NCBI GenBank assembly: GCA_016722065.1
Contig: JADKGX010000001.1
Coordinates: 1,240,001 to 1,304,000, forward strand
Origin: Planctomycetota bacterium
GTDB lineage: Bacteria > Planctomycetota > UBA8742 > UBA2392
DNA: 64,000 nt
Reading direction: 5' to 3'
Below, in pieces: positions 7,280-15,147 of this stretch (its first letter is position 1; each line of letters starts with the position of its first letter). Below the pieces are notes generated by a model. It did not search any database, was not told where the DNA came from, and saw only the letters and a list, made by a program, of their open reading frames with translations. The translations under genes were made by a program, and so were the position numbers.

Positions 7280-8401
7280 ATGAAGACTCTACGCGCCTTG
7301 CTGTTTGCGCTGCCGCTGCTGGCAGCGATTCTTGTCGTGCCCGTTCGGGCCGACGACGACAGCGGCTGGGAAGTGCTTGGCAAACGCCAGGTCGACTACG
7401 CGGCCGACAAAGACACGATTGAAGTAACAGCCAGCGAGGGCGTGTTCACGGCCATTCGCATCAAGGTGGAGGACGGCAACCTGGAGATGCACGACATTCG
7501 CGTCACCTTTGGCAACGGCGACAAGTTTGAGCCCGACGTGCGCGTCAACTTCAAGGAAGACACCCGCTCGCGCGATATTGACCTGCCCGGCGAAGCCCGC
7601 GTGATCAAGAAGGTCGAGTTCAAGTACGATTCCAAGCGCCGCAAGGGCAAGGCCGAAGTCAAGCTGCTGGGCAAGAACGCCGGCGGCGGCAAGGCCGAAC
7701 CCGCCAAAGACGACCTGGGCAAGCGCCACGCCGGTTTTGAACACCTGGGCACGCGCAAGGTCGATTTCGGGGCCGACAAAGACACGATTGAAGTCACCGC
7801 CAGCGAAGGCCGCTTCAGCGCCATCGTGATTGATGTGGATGACGGCGAATTGGTGATGTGGAACGTGAAAGTCACCTTTGGCAACGGCGAGGATTTCTCG
7901 CCCGATACGCGCACGGATTTCAAAGATGGCACTCGCTCGCGCCAGATTGACCTGCCCGGCGAAGCCCGCGTGATCAAGAGCGTCACGTTTGCTTACAAAA
8001 GCACGCTCAAGGAAGGTCGCGCCACGGTGCAACTGTTCGGCAAGCGCGCCGGTGCGGCAGAACCCGCCAAAGACAAGCACCCCGGGTTCAAGGAAATCGC
8101 CACCCGCAGCGTGGACTTCGCCAAGGACACCGACGTCATCATCGTTGGCGAAAGCAAGGGCAAGTTCAGCAGCCTGATCGTTGAGGTGGAAGACGGCGAT
8201 TTGACCATGAGCGACTTCACCATCACGTTTGGCAACGGCAAGCAGCACTCGCCGGAGCTCAAGGCCGAGTTCAAGGAAGGCTCGCGTTCACGCCAGATCG
8301 ACCTGCCCGGCGAAGCGCGCACGATTGAACGCATTGCCTTCAAGTACCGCAGCACCAAGCTGCGCGAAGGCAAAGCCGAAGTGAAACTCTGGGGCAAGTA
8401 A
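7280..8401 (+). CDS. Secreted protein with three tandem DUF2541-like domains
   Basis: 373 residues. A Sec signal peptide (M-K-T-L-R-A-L-L then a hydrophobic core ending V-R-A-D-D-D, cleavage near 26) is followed by three tandem repeats of about 110 residues. Each repeat has the same skeleton: a start with V-D-F/Y then a charged D-T-I-E-V-T/I, a middle F-G-N-G, and an end S-R-x-I-D-L-P-G-E-A-R. This pattern matches DUF2541, normally a single domain. The repeats are all-beta and probably bind something outside the cytoplasm; no catalytic residue is evident. GGAG at 7268-7271 supports the ATG at 7280. A strong intrinsic terminator follows the stop directly, so the gene is probably monocistronic. 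Confidence 0.8.
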   Translation: MKTLRALLFALPLLAAILVVPVRADDDSGWEVLGKRQVDYAADKDTIEVTASEGVFTAIRIKVEDGNLEMHDIRVTFGNGDKFEPDVRVNFKEDTRSRDIDLPGEARVIKKVEFKYDSKRRKGKAEVKLLGKNAGGGKAEPAKDDLGKRHAGFEHLGTRKVDFGADKDTIEVTASEGRFSAIVIDVDDGELVMWNVKVTFGNGEDFSPDTRTDFKDGTRSRQIDLPGEARVIKSVTFAYKSTLKEGRATVQLFGKRAGAAEPAKDKHPGFKEIATRSVDFAKDTDVIIVGESKGKFSSLIVEVEDGDLTMSDFTITFGNGKQHSPELKAEFKEGSRSRQIDLPGEARTIERIAFKYRSTKLREGKAEVKLWGK

Positions 8402-8415
8402 AGCGCCCGCAGTGC

Positions 8416-8450
8416 AACGGGACCGGCCCAATGCCGGTCCCGTTTGTTTT
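8416..8450 (+). terminator. Intrinsic terminator
   Basis: A perfect 12-bp stem (8416-8427 pairing with 8433-8444) with a 5-base CCAAT loop is followed by a T-rich tail (TGTTTT). It lies 15 bases after the triple-repeat gene and ends that transcript. Confidence 0.92.
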
Positions 8451-8504
8451 GGCCAGCGCATGTGTGCTAGACTGTCCGGTCGCTCCGCTTCACCAACGGG
8501 CATC

Positions 8505-9047
8505 ATGGGTCAAGTCCAGCCTGTCTATCCCGTCACGCCGTTTCTGGGCGTGATTTACGCCAACGAGCAAGCGCTCGAGGACGCGATGTTGTGGATAGAG
8601 CGCGTGCTGGGTGATGTCGAGCTGACCAGCCCGACCTGGGATTTCGACCTGACCGACCACTACACCGCAGAAATGGGCGAGGGTCTCAAGCGCCGCTTTT
8701 TCAGCTTCAGCGGCCTGTGCGACCCGGCCCTGCTGCCCGAATGGAAACTAGCCACCAACCGCATTGAGCACGAAAGCGCCCAGCGCGTTGGCGAAGTCCG
8801 CCCGATCAACCTGGACCCCGGGTACGTCGATGGCTCGCGCCTGGTGCTGGCCAGCACCCGTGCCCTTTCACACCGCGTGTACATTGGCCAGGGCATCAGC
8901 GCCGAGGTGACCATGAGCTTTCGCCGCGGAGAATGGGTCAAGCGCGACTACACCTTTGCTGACTTCAAGACCGGCCGCTACGACGAATTCATCAACCAGG
9001 TGCGCGAAAACCACCTGGCCCGCCTGCAAGGCCGTGCCACGGGTTGA
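8505..9047 (+). CDS. DUF4416 family protein
   Basis: 180 residues. The sequence follows the DUF4416 pattern from start to end: M-G-x-x-x-P then V-x-P-F-L-G-V-I-Y, F-D-L-T-D-H-Y-T-A-E-M-G, T-N-R-I-E-H-E, N-L-D-P-G-Y-V, L-V-L-A-S-T-R-A-L-S-H-R-V-Y and G-I-S-A-E-V-T-M-S-F. The family is common in planctomycetes and deltaproteobacteria and its biochemical role is unknown. The ATG at 8505 starts the conserved domain; residues of the longer upstream frame overlap the terminator and are not conserved. No signal peptide is present. The SEC-C gene follows 49 bases downstream on the same strand. Confidence 0.88.
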   Translation: MGQVQPVYPVTPFLGVIYANEQALEDAMLWIERVLGDVELTSPTWDFDLTDHYTAEMGEGLKRRFFSFSGLCDPALLPEWKLATNRIEHESAQRVGEVRPINLDPGYVDGSRLVLASTRALSHRVYIGQGISAEVTMSFRRGEWVKRDYTFADFKTGRYDEFINQVRENHLARLQGRATG

Positions 9048-9096
9048 CCGTGTCAGGCCCGTTTTCAATCGGCGAAGGCTGGATAGGCTGGCCCCC

Positions 9097-9540
9097 ATGG
9101 GTGCCTACCAGGAAACGATTGAACACTGGGTCAGCGAGTTTCTGACCAGCACGCCCGGCGAAATGGCGGCGCGGGGCTTTGGCGATCGCGCTGGCGCGGC
9201 GCTGGTTGCGTTTTTAGACAACGCCTGCGGCAGCCACCTTGAACCCGCCGATTTGAACGAGCCCGCCATCAAGGATGGCATTGCCATCGGCCTTGGCGCA
9301 CTGGCCCTTGAACCCGCCCAGCGCGAGGCCGTGCCCGGCCTGCTGGCGGATTTTCTGGCCTATCTGCAAACCAGCGGCCGCCTGGGTGGCGGCGAAGCTC
9401 TGGGTGCCTACGCCCGTGTCACCGCCACGGCGCATTTGCTGCGCAAGCAGGTCCGCAAGGCCACCGTCAAAGTTGGCCCCAACGACCCCTGCCCCTGTGG
9501 CAGCGGCAAGAAGTACAAGAAGTGCTGCATGAATGCGTAA
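9097..9540 (+). CDS. SEC-C motif protein
   Basis: 147 residues. A helical N-terminal region of about 125 residues without a family I recognise ends in a classic SEC-C zinc-binding motif, N-D-P-C-P-C-G-S-G-K-K-Y-K-K-C-C, three residues before the C-terminus. SEC-C tails bind zinc and occur on SecA, on nucleases and on many small proteins, where they probably mediate protein or nucleic-acid contacts. The ATG at 9097 is the first good start; the in-frame sequence upstream overlaps the DUF4416 gene. It is followed by the M48 protease gene. Confidence 0.82.
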   Translation: MGAYQETIEHWVSEFLTSTPGEMAARGFGDRAGAALVAFLDNACGSHLEPADLNEPAIKDGIAIGLGALALEPAQREAVPGLLADFLAYLQTSGRLGGGEALGAYARVTATAHLLRKQVRKATVKVGPNDPCPCGSGKKYKKCCMNA

Positions 9541-9603
9541 CGGCCTAACCTTGCGTTGCGGCGGCCCAACGCCACAATCAGCCCATCCAACCCGGAGTCT
9601 GCC

Positions 9604-10983
9604 ATGCTGCGTTTTCTGCCCCGCACACTTGCCTGCCTTGCGCTTTGCGGTTTGGCCCTGGCTTCGGCTACGGGGTGCCAGACCGACGCTCTGACCGGCA
9701 AGAAGACCCTGAACCTGTACAGCTACGACGACGAAAAGCAGATGGGAGACGAAGCCGTACAGCCCATCCTGGCCGAACTTGGCGGCGTCTACCCCGACAC
9801 CGCGCTGCAGAATTATCTGGACCAGGTGGGCCAAAAGGTGGTCACGGCTGGCCGCACCCGCGTGCGCGGAGAAGCCGAGTTTCCGAACTGGCAGTTCAAG
9901 TTTTATCTCGTCAACTCCAGCATGATCAACGCCTTTGCCTTGCCCGGCGGCCACGTGTTTGTCACCCGCGGCATTCTGCAGAAGATCAAGGATGAATCCG
10001 AACTGGCGGGCCTGCTTGGCCACGAAGTCGCCCACGTGTTTGCGCGCCACGGCACCGAACGCATGAGCAAGATGACCATGATGATCATTCCCGTCGCGCT
10101 GTTGGGGGCCTTTGAGGAAACCCAGGGCGTGGCGGTTGTGGGCTATGTTGCCGTGCAACTGCTGGGGTTGAAGTACAGCCGGGGCGATGAATCCGAATCC
10201 GATGCCTACGGCATGCGTTTTGCCGCCCGCGCTGGTTACGCCCCGGATGGCGTGATCGGCGTGATGCAGATGCTGAATGACTACACCAAAGAACACGGCG
10301 GCGGCGGGCCCGAGTTTTTGTCCACCCACCCCGACCCGGGCAATCGCGTCAAGGAATTGACCAGCCAGGCCAAAAAAGAATACCCCGACGCGGACCAGGG
10401 CAACTACGTGCGCAACGAGCAGGAGTTCGGCAACGCCATGATCCAGTGCAAGGCCAACCAGCCGGCCTACGACCTTGCTGACCAGGGCGACGAAGCCATG
10501 GGTCTGGCCATGGCGGCTGCTGAAAAAGGCGACAAGAACACAGCGACGGGCGAGTTCACGCGGGCGTTGGGGCTGTACCAGCAGGCCGTGAGCAAGCAAC
10601 GCGACCACGCGATTCTGCACGTGAACCTGGCCCAGGCGAATTTCTACCTCGAGAAATACGACGCCGCCGAGGTGAACATCAAGGATGCGCTGCGCCTGGA
10701 AAGCAGCACGTTCTGGCCCAACTTCATGGGCGGGCTGATCGCCATCAAGCGCAACGACAACGCCGTGGCGGAAGCCCGGCTACAGAACGCATTGAACCTG
10801 ATTCAGGATTCTGCGGTCGGCCTGTTCTATATGGCCGTGGCCGAGGAACGCGGCCAGAAGACGGAGGCCGCGGCAGGCAACTATCGCAAGTGCTACGACA
10901 CGCTGGGCGGCGAAGGCGACCTGGCCGAAAAAGCCCGCCTGAAGCTGATCGAGTTGGGCAAACCCGACCCAAAAGCCAAATAG
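9604..10983 (+). CDS. M48-family metalloprotease lipoprotein with TPR-like tail
   Basis: 459 residues. The signal peptide ends in a lipobox (A-S-A-T-G-C, lipidated Cys25), placing the mature protein on the periplasmic face of a membrane. The zinc protease domain has H-E-V-A-H at 140-144 and the third ligand, probably Glu196, in the S-R-G-D-E-S-E-S-D segment, as in the BepA/LoiP/HtpX-like M48C group. The region from about 290 on is alpha-helical with TPR-like repeats (A-I-L-H-V-N-L-A-Q-A-N-F-Y-L-E-K-Y), the BepA layout for outer-membrane protein quality control. GGAG just upstream supports the ATG at 9604. A likely role is proteolysis or chaperoning of envelope proteins, which is inference from the family. 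Confidence 0.92.
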   Translation: MLRFLPRTLACLALCGLALASATGCQTDALTGKKTLNLYSYDDEKQMGDEAVQPILAELGGVYPDTALQNYLDQVGQKVVTAGRTRVRGEAEFPNWQFKFYLVNSSMINAFALPGGHVFVTRGILQKIKDESELAGLLGHEVAHVFARHGTERMSKMTMMIIPVALLGAFEETQGVAVVGYVAVQLLGLKYSRGDESESDAYGMRFAARAGYAPDGVIGVMQMLNDYTKEHGGGGPEFLSTHPDPGNRVKELTSQAKKEYPDADQGNYVRNEQEFGNAMIQCKANQPAYDLADQGDEAMGLAMAAAEKGDKNTATGEFTRALGLYQQAVSKQRDHAILHVNLAQANFYLEKYDAAEVNIKDALRLESSTFWPNFMGGLIAIKRNDNAVAEARLQNALNLIQDSAVGLFYMAVAEERGQKTEAAAGNYRKCYDTLGGEGDLAEKARLKLIELGKPDPKAK

Positions 10984-11010
10984 CGCCGCAGCCCCACTGC
11001 CAGGCAACAC

Positions 11011-11040
11011 ACAAGCACCCTGCCGAAGCAGGGGGCTTGT
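11011..11040. terminator. Hairpin between convergent genes
   Basis: A 13-bp inverted repeat (11011-11023 with 11028-11040) with one mismatch and a CGAA tetraloop lies between the M48 gene stop and the convergent Fic gene stop. The T-tract is poor on both sides, so it could be a weak bidirectional terminator or an mRNA 3' stabiliser. Confidence 0.5.
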
Positions 11041-11066
11041 TCGGGGCTGGTTCTTGTCCAACCGGC

Positions 11067-12401
11067 CTAACCCTTGGCCAGTTTCTCTTCCAGCCCGTCC
11101 TGGGCGACGAACACCAGTTGCTTGCCGCGCAGGAACTTTCTCAACAAACCGCGATCCTGCAGATCCAGCAAATCCGTGCGCGCGGTCTGATAGGCGACAC
11201 CATGGCTGTTTCGGTGAGACGCAAAGGTGTACTCGTGTCCCGGGTGGCGAATCGCGTGTAGAATCAGTTCCCGTTGCCGGTGATTGAGCGTGGCCACGCC
11301 CTTCAACTTCACATTGACGCGCTGAATTTCCTCGCGCTTTGCCTCGATGAACGACTCCAGCGCCTTTGTGGCCTGGTCCAGTACTCGAAGGTGGTAAAGC
11401 AGGAAGTATGTCAGGTCGTTATCATCGGTTTCCGATTCCAGGTAGGCGCGCTGATAGCGGGCAGGCGCCTTTCTGATGATGCTGGAAATCGCAAGGTACT
11501 CGCACAGCCAGAAGCCACCCCGCTTCATCGCCCAGTAAAACAGCGCCCGGGCGGTGCGCCCGTTGCCATCGACAAAGGGGTGGTCATAGGCCAGCCAGAA
11601 GTGCAGCACGATCGCGCGTACGATCGGGTGAACGAACCCCGACTTGTCCCTTCCGTTGGCGAACTGGCACATCAGGTCCATTCTGCGGGCGAGTTCGCTG
11701 GCCGGCGGGGGCTGGTGCAGCACTTCGTTCGTCACGTTGTCGTAAACGGCAATGTCGTCATCCGATGCATCCGGTCGGCGCGTGCGCCCGCGGTTGGCCT
11801 CGGGCAGCACGTCTTCGGTCAGGATCGAGTGAAGCTCAAACACCAGCACGGGCGTCAAATCAACATCGCCCAGGCTGTTGACGCGTTGCATCGCGCGATA
11901 ATTGTTGACGATCATCTGCTCGTTGGAGTCGCGTGGTTTGCGGCCGCTGCGCAACATGTGTTCCGCCACTTTGCGGGTCGTGGCCGCGCCTTCCAGTTGG
12001 CTGGAAGTAATGGCCTCCTCAATCAGTGACGAGATCAGGTATCTGTCGCGGGACTCCTTGTTGGCCACGCGCTCTTCCAGCCGCAGGTTCGAACCCAGCG
12101 CCATGCTCAACTCATGCATGAGCTGCTGAGCAACATCCGGCAGAACGTAGCTGAAGTGCGTGTGCTTGGTGTCGACCAGCGACAGCTGCTGGCGGTTTGC
12201 CCTGCGTGCCAGCTTGATGGCAGCCCACCACAGTTCCAAGGTCAACGATGCTGGCGGCTTGTGAAAGCGAAGCTTGTCCCAGTGCAGGTACTTGCCCCCG
12301 ACCAGGGGGCTGGAAAGGGCCTGCAGGAATGCCGGCACCTCCAATCCCTTGCGTAGCAGGCCGGCAAAGTCCTGAACAGGAGGTGATGTGATTGCTTTCA
12401 T
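11067..12401 (-). CDS. Fic-domain protein (probable AMPylase) with C-terminal wHTH
   Basis: 444 residues of the COG3177 Fic type. The catalytic motif H-P-F-V-D-G-N-G-R-T-A-R begins at His274. The inhibitory helix motif S-x-x-x-E-G is at 133-138, which is upstream of the Fic core and is the class II arrangement, where the Glu blocks ATP binding until relieved. The last 80 residues (L-N-H-R-Q-R-E-L-I-L-H, then a winged-helix-like Y-Q-T-A-R-T-D-L-L-D-L) look like a DNA-binding domain. Such proteins AMPylate themselves or target proteins. A perfect AT-rich palindrome sits just upstream and may be an autoregulatory operator. No antitoxin gene is adjacent, and the fused inhibitory motif would make one unnecessary. 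Confidence 0.93.
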   Translation of the reverse strand: MKAITSPPVQDFAGLLRKGLEVPAFLQALSSPLVGGKYLHWDKLRFHKPPASLTLELWWAAIKLARRANRQQLSLVDTKHTHFSYVLPDVAQQLMHELSMALGSNLRLEERVANKESRDRYLISSLIEEAITSSQLEGAATTRKVAEHMLRSGRKPRDSNEQMIVNNYRAMQRVNSLGDVDLTPVLVFELHSILTEDVLPEANRGRTRRPDASDDDIAVYDNVTNEVLHQPPPASELARRMDLMCQFANGRDKSGFVHPIVRAIVLHFWLAYDHPFVDGNGRTARALFYWAMKRGGFWLCEYLAISSIIRKAPARYQRAYLESETDDNDLTYFLLYHLRVLDQATKALESFIEAKREEIQRVNVKLKGVATLNHRQRELILHAIRHPGHEYTFASHRNSHGVAYQTARTDLLDLQDRGLLRKFLRGKQLVFVAQDGLEEKLAKG

Positions 12402-12446
12402 ACGCGGCCGTGCCCGAATCGCATGCAACAACTACTAACATGTCCA

Positions 12447-12480
12447 CAATTTAGTAGATAGCCCCCAACCTACTAAATTG
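12447..12480. promoter_or_regulatory. Perfect palindrome upstream of the Fic gene
   Basis: An 11-bp inverted repeat with no mismatch (12447-12457, CAATTTAGTAG, and 12470-12480) has a 12-base spacer. An extra half-site, CTACTAA, lies at 12432-12438, closer to the Fic start. It is conspicuously AT-rich in this GC-rich context and sits 46-79 bases upstream of the start codon, as an operator overlapping a promoter would. There is no T-tract, so it is unlikely to be a terminator. Confidence 0.6.
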
Positions 12481-12541
12481 ACACGTTTTAGAACTTGGTT
12501 AGCAGTTGCGGCGGGGCGAAAGGCCGGCGCGGTGGGCCGGC

Positions 12542-13699
12542 CTACTGGCCAGTGTAGCCTGTCCAGTGGCCGCTGGGGCTGGGGCCGGTGTCTTGCGGGT
12601 ACACCACGCGGCCTTCGATTACGACATCTGGGCCTAGTGTGCGGGTTTTGACGTGGTCAAACGTGATGGCCTTTTCCACGTTGGGCACGCCGGGGCCTTC
12701 CACGGGCGTGGTTGCGCTTTCGCCGCCAAATATCTTCGGCGCAATGAATATCTTGATGCGGTCAATCGCGCGTTCCCGAAAGGCGCTGGCAAAGATGCTT
12801 CCCCCGCCCTCGATGATGGTGCTGATTACCCCGCGTTCGCCCAGGTCGTGCAGAATCTCTATCCAGCGCAGGTGCTTGCCGCGCTTTTGCAACAGAATCA
12901 GGTACACGCCGGCCTTTTCAAGGGCTGCCAGGCGTTCTTCGGGTGCGTCCTCAGCGGCATAGACAAACACAGGTGCGTCTTCGGCGCTTTTGACCAGGTT
13001 GCAATCCAGCGGCAGGTTCGCCCCGGTATCCACAACCACACGCAAGGGCTGGCGGCCAACATCGCCACGGGCTGTAAGCAGCGGGTTGTCGCGCTTGACA
13101 GTGCCCACGCCAATGATGATTGCCCCGGTGCAGCCGCGGTCGTAGTGCACTTCCTTGCGGGCTTGTTCGCCGCTGATCCAGCGTGCATCGCCGGTGCGGG
13201 TGGCAATCTTGCCGTCCATGGTCATGGCCCACTTGGCCGTCACCAGTGGCCGACCGCGCTGGGTGTGCGCAAAGTAAGCGGCATTCAACTCCACGGCCTC
13301 TTCGTTGCACTCGCCAACCTCGACCTTGATGCCGGCCTCGGTCAGCATGGCGACACCCTTGCCGCCGACGTGCGCGTTGGGGTCCTGTGTGGCAATCACA
13401 ACGCGCTTGATGCCCGATTGGATAATGCCGGGCACGCAGGGCGGGGTCTTCTTGCCCTCGTATTGCTCGCAGCAGGGCTCCAGCGTGACGTACAGCGTGG
13501 CGTTGCGGGCGCGCTCGCCGGCGTTCTTGAGGGCGTTCACTTCGGCATGGGCTGACCCAAAGGCCTCATGAAAGCCTTCGCCGACGACAAGGTCTTCCAG
13601 CACCACCACCGCGCCAACCATGGGGTTGGGCGCGACGTAGGGTTGTCCCCGGCGTGCGAGTTCCAGTGCACGCCACATGAACCGGCGGTCTTGGGCCAT
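12542..13699 (-). CDS. ribD: Bifunctional riboflavin deaminase/reductase RibD
   Basis: 385 residues. The N-terminal cytidine-deaminase-like domain has the zinc site H-A-E at 51-53 and P-C-C at 75-77 plus Cys88. It deaminates diaminohydroxyphosphoribosylaminopyrimidine. The C-terminal reductase domain starts near R-P-L-V-T-A-K-W-A-M-T-M-D-G-K-I-A and has the usual I-I-E-G-G-G near its end; it reduces the sugar with NADPH. Together these are steps two and three of riboflavin synthesis in the cytoplasm. I chose the ATG at 13699 over a TTG two codons upstream. The MFS gene ends 51 bases upstream on the same strand, so the two may be co-transcribed. No other rib gene is in the window. Confidence 0.96.
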   Translation of the reverse strand: MAQDRRFMWRALELARRGQPYVAPNPMVGAVVVLEDLVVGEGFHEAFGSAHAEVNALKNAGERARNATLYVTLEPCCEQYEGKKTPPCVPGIIQSGIKRVVIATQDPNAHVGGKGVAMLTEAGIKVEVGECNEEAVELNAAYFAHTQRGRPLVTAKWAMTMDGKIATRTGDARWISGEQARKEVHYDRGCTGAIIIGVGTVKRDNPLLTARGDVGRQPLRVVVDTGANLPLDCNLVKSAEDAPVFVYAAEDAPEERLAALEKAGVYLILLQKRGKHLRWIEILHDLGERGVISTIIEGGGSIFASAFRERAIDRIKIFIAPKIFGGESATTPVEGPGVPNVEKAITFDHVKTRTLGPDVVIEGRVVYPQDTGPSPSGHWTGYTGQ

Positions 13700-13750
13700 G
13701 GGCAACGGTTATACCAAGGGCCGCGGCGGCTGCATCGTGCACCTGGCAAA

Positions 13751-15043
13751 TCACTCGCTGTCGCGCAGCCGCTTGAAGCTCAGGGCAATCAACCCGCACA
13801 GCGCCCCGCAGATGCCGCCAATGAAAAACAGCTGCTTGGGCCCCACACCAACATCAAGCCCCAGGGCAGCGCCGGTGGCAAAGGCGCTGAGTGCCGTGAA
13901 CCCCTGCACCGTAATGGCCACCAGCGCAAAGATTCTCCCCAGCCTCTCGCTGGGGTAATGGCGCTGGATCAGCGTTGTGCGGCCCACCGTGATCAGCGGA
14001 ATCGTCAAGCCGTGAACAAAAATCGCCACCAGAAACGCGGCGTAACTATCCAGCCACAGAAACGGCACATAGGTAATGCCGTCAAAACACATGCCCGCAA
14101 TCACCAACTGGCCGGTCTTGAACCGCCGGCCATAGCGCGCAATCAGCAACGTGCCGCAAAGCCAGCCCAGCCCCAGCACGGCCTCAAACACGCCATAGGC
14201 CCAGGTATCCAGCCCCAGGTCGGTCTTGATCAAGAACATCGCCCCCACAATGGCGGGCCCCATGATGAAGAAGTTGTCCACCGCCGTCAGGAACAGCAGT
14301 CCCCGCAAACGCGCATCGCGCATCGCAACCAGCAGGCTTTCGCGCAGTTCGTGCAGGCTGGAGGGCCGCCGCAGCGGCGTGCCCACGGGCCCGGGCGGCA
14401 CACGCAGGGCCAGCACGCACAGGAAACTGACGACAAAGCTCGCCGCATCCAGTGCCAGCAGCCAGGCGATGCCCGTGGGGCCCGTCTGGCCGATGACTTC
14501 GGGCGCCAGCAGCAACCCCACCAGCCCGGCGCCAAGAATCATGGCCAGTTGGCTGCTGGTCTGGAAAAAGCTGTTCACTTGAAACAGGTTGCGGCCCTGC
14601 GCAATGGCAGGAATCAACGCATCGCGGGCAGGATTGAACAAGGTCGCAAACGAGTAACTGGCAAAGGCCGCAATCGGCAGCATCCACCATTGCAGCAGAT
14701 CCAGATAGAACAACAGTGGTACCAGCCCGACCACCAGCGCACGAATGAGGTCCGATGCCAGCATCAGCCCGCGGCGCGAAAACCGGTCGACCAGCACGCC
14801 CGCATAGGCCCCGAACAACAGAAATGGCAGGGCGTCCATGGCGCGGGTGATGCCGACTTCGACCCCGCCCTTGCGCGCAAGCAGGTGAATCACCAGAAAG
14901 CCGATGCACGTGGAAAACACGGAGTCGCCCGTGCCCGAAACAAACTGCCCCAGCCAAAGCAGGTAGATATTGCGCAGCCTTCGCCGCTGGTTCAGCGCAT
15001 CGATGTTTGTGGGCGCCCCCGCCATGGCACGGAATATAGCCAT
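13751..15043 (-). CDS. MFS exporter
   Basis: About 430 residues with the repeated hydrophobic segments of a 12-helix major facilitator. Visible marks include the loop 2-3 motif G-V-L-V-D-R-F-S-R-R-G, and A-R-D-A-L-I-P in the middle of the first half, typical of the EntS-like MFS_3 group of exporters. The predicted location is the inner membrane and the substrate is unknown. Candidate starts are ATG 15043 (M-A-I-F-R-A-M) and ATG 15025, neither with a strong ribosome binding site. The longer frame to 15130 has a charged, non-conserved leader. It is transcribed divergently from the esterase lipoprotein gene and leads into ribD. Confidence 0.85.
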   Translation of the reverse strand: MAIFRAMAGAPTNIDALNQRRRLRNIYLLWLGQFVSGTGDSVFSTCIGFLVIHLLARKGGVEVGITRAMDALPFLLFGAYAGVLVDRFSRRGLMLASDLIRALVVGLVPLLFYLDLLQWWMLPIAAFASYSFATLFNPARDALIPAIAQGRNLFQVNSFFQTSSQLAMILGAGLVGLLLAPEVIGQTGPTGIAWLLALDAASFVVSFLCVLALRVPPGPVGTPLRRPSSLHELRESLLVAMRDARLRGLLFLTAVDNFFIMGPAIVGAMFLIKTDLGLDTWAYGVFEAVLGLGWLCGTLLIARYGRRFKTGQLVIAGMCFDGITYVPFLWLDSYAAFLVAIFVHGLTIPLITVGRTTLIQRHYPSERLGRIFALVAITVQGFTALSAFATGAALGLDVGVGPKQLFFIGGICGALCGLIALSFKRLRDSE

Positions 15044-15147
15044 GTTTTCGGCGCTGCGGGTGCTTCCGCGCCCCGCGGGTTCATTGCGCGTGCGCGGCCC
15101 GGCGCCGGCGCTATAGTCGGGCTCCCCCAACTGTTCACAGGCTAATC

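Noticed and set aside
12447..12480. The fic palindrome as a terminator of ribD
   Set aside because: It is AT-rich, has a 12-base loop and lacks a T-tract; position before the fic start fits an operator better.
13568..15145. Plus-strand ORF of 525 codons
   Set aside because: Antisense to ribD and the MFS gene and full of Gln/His/Arg runs; a shadow frame.
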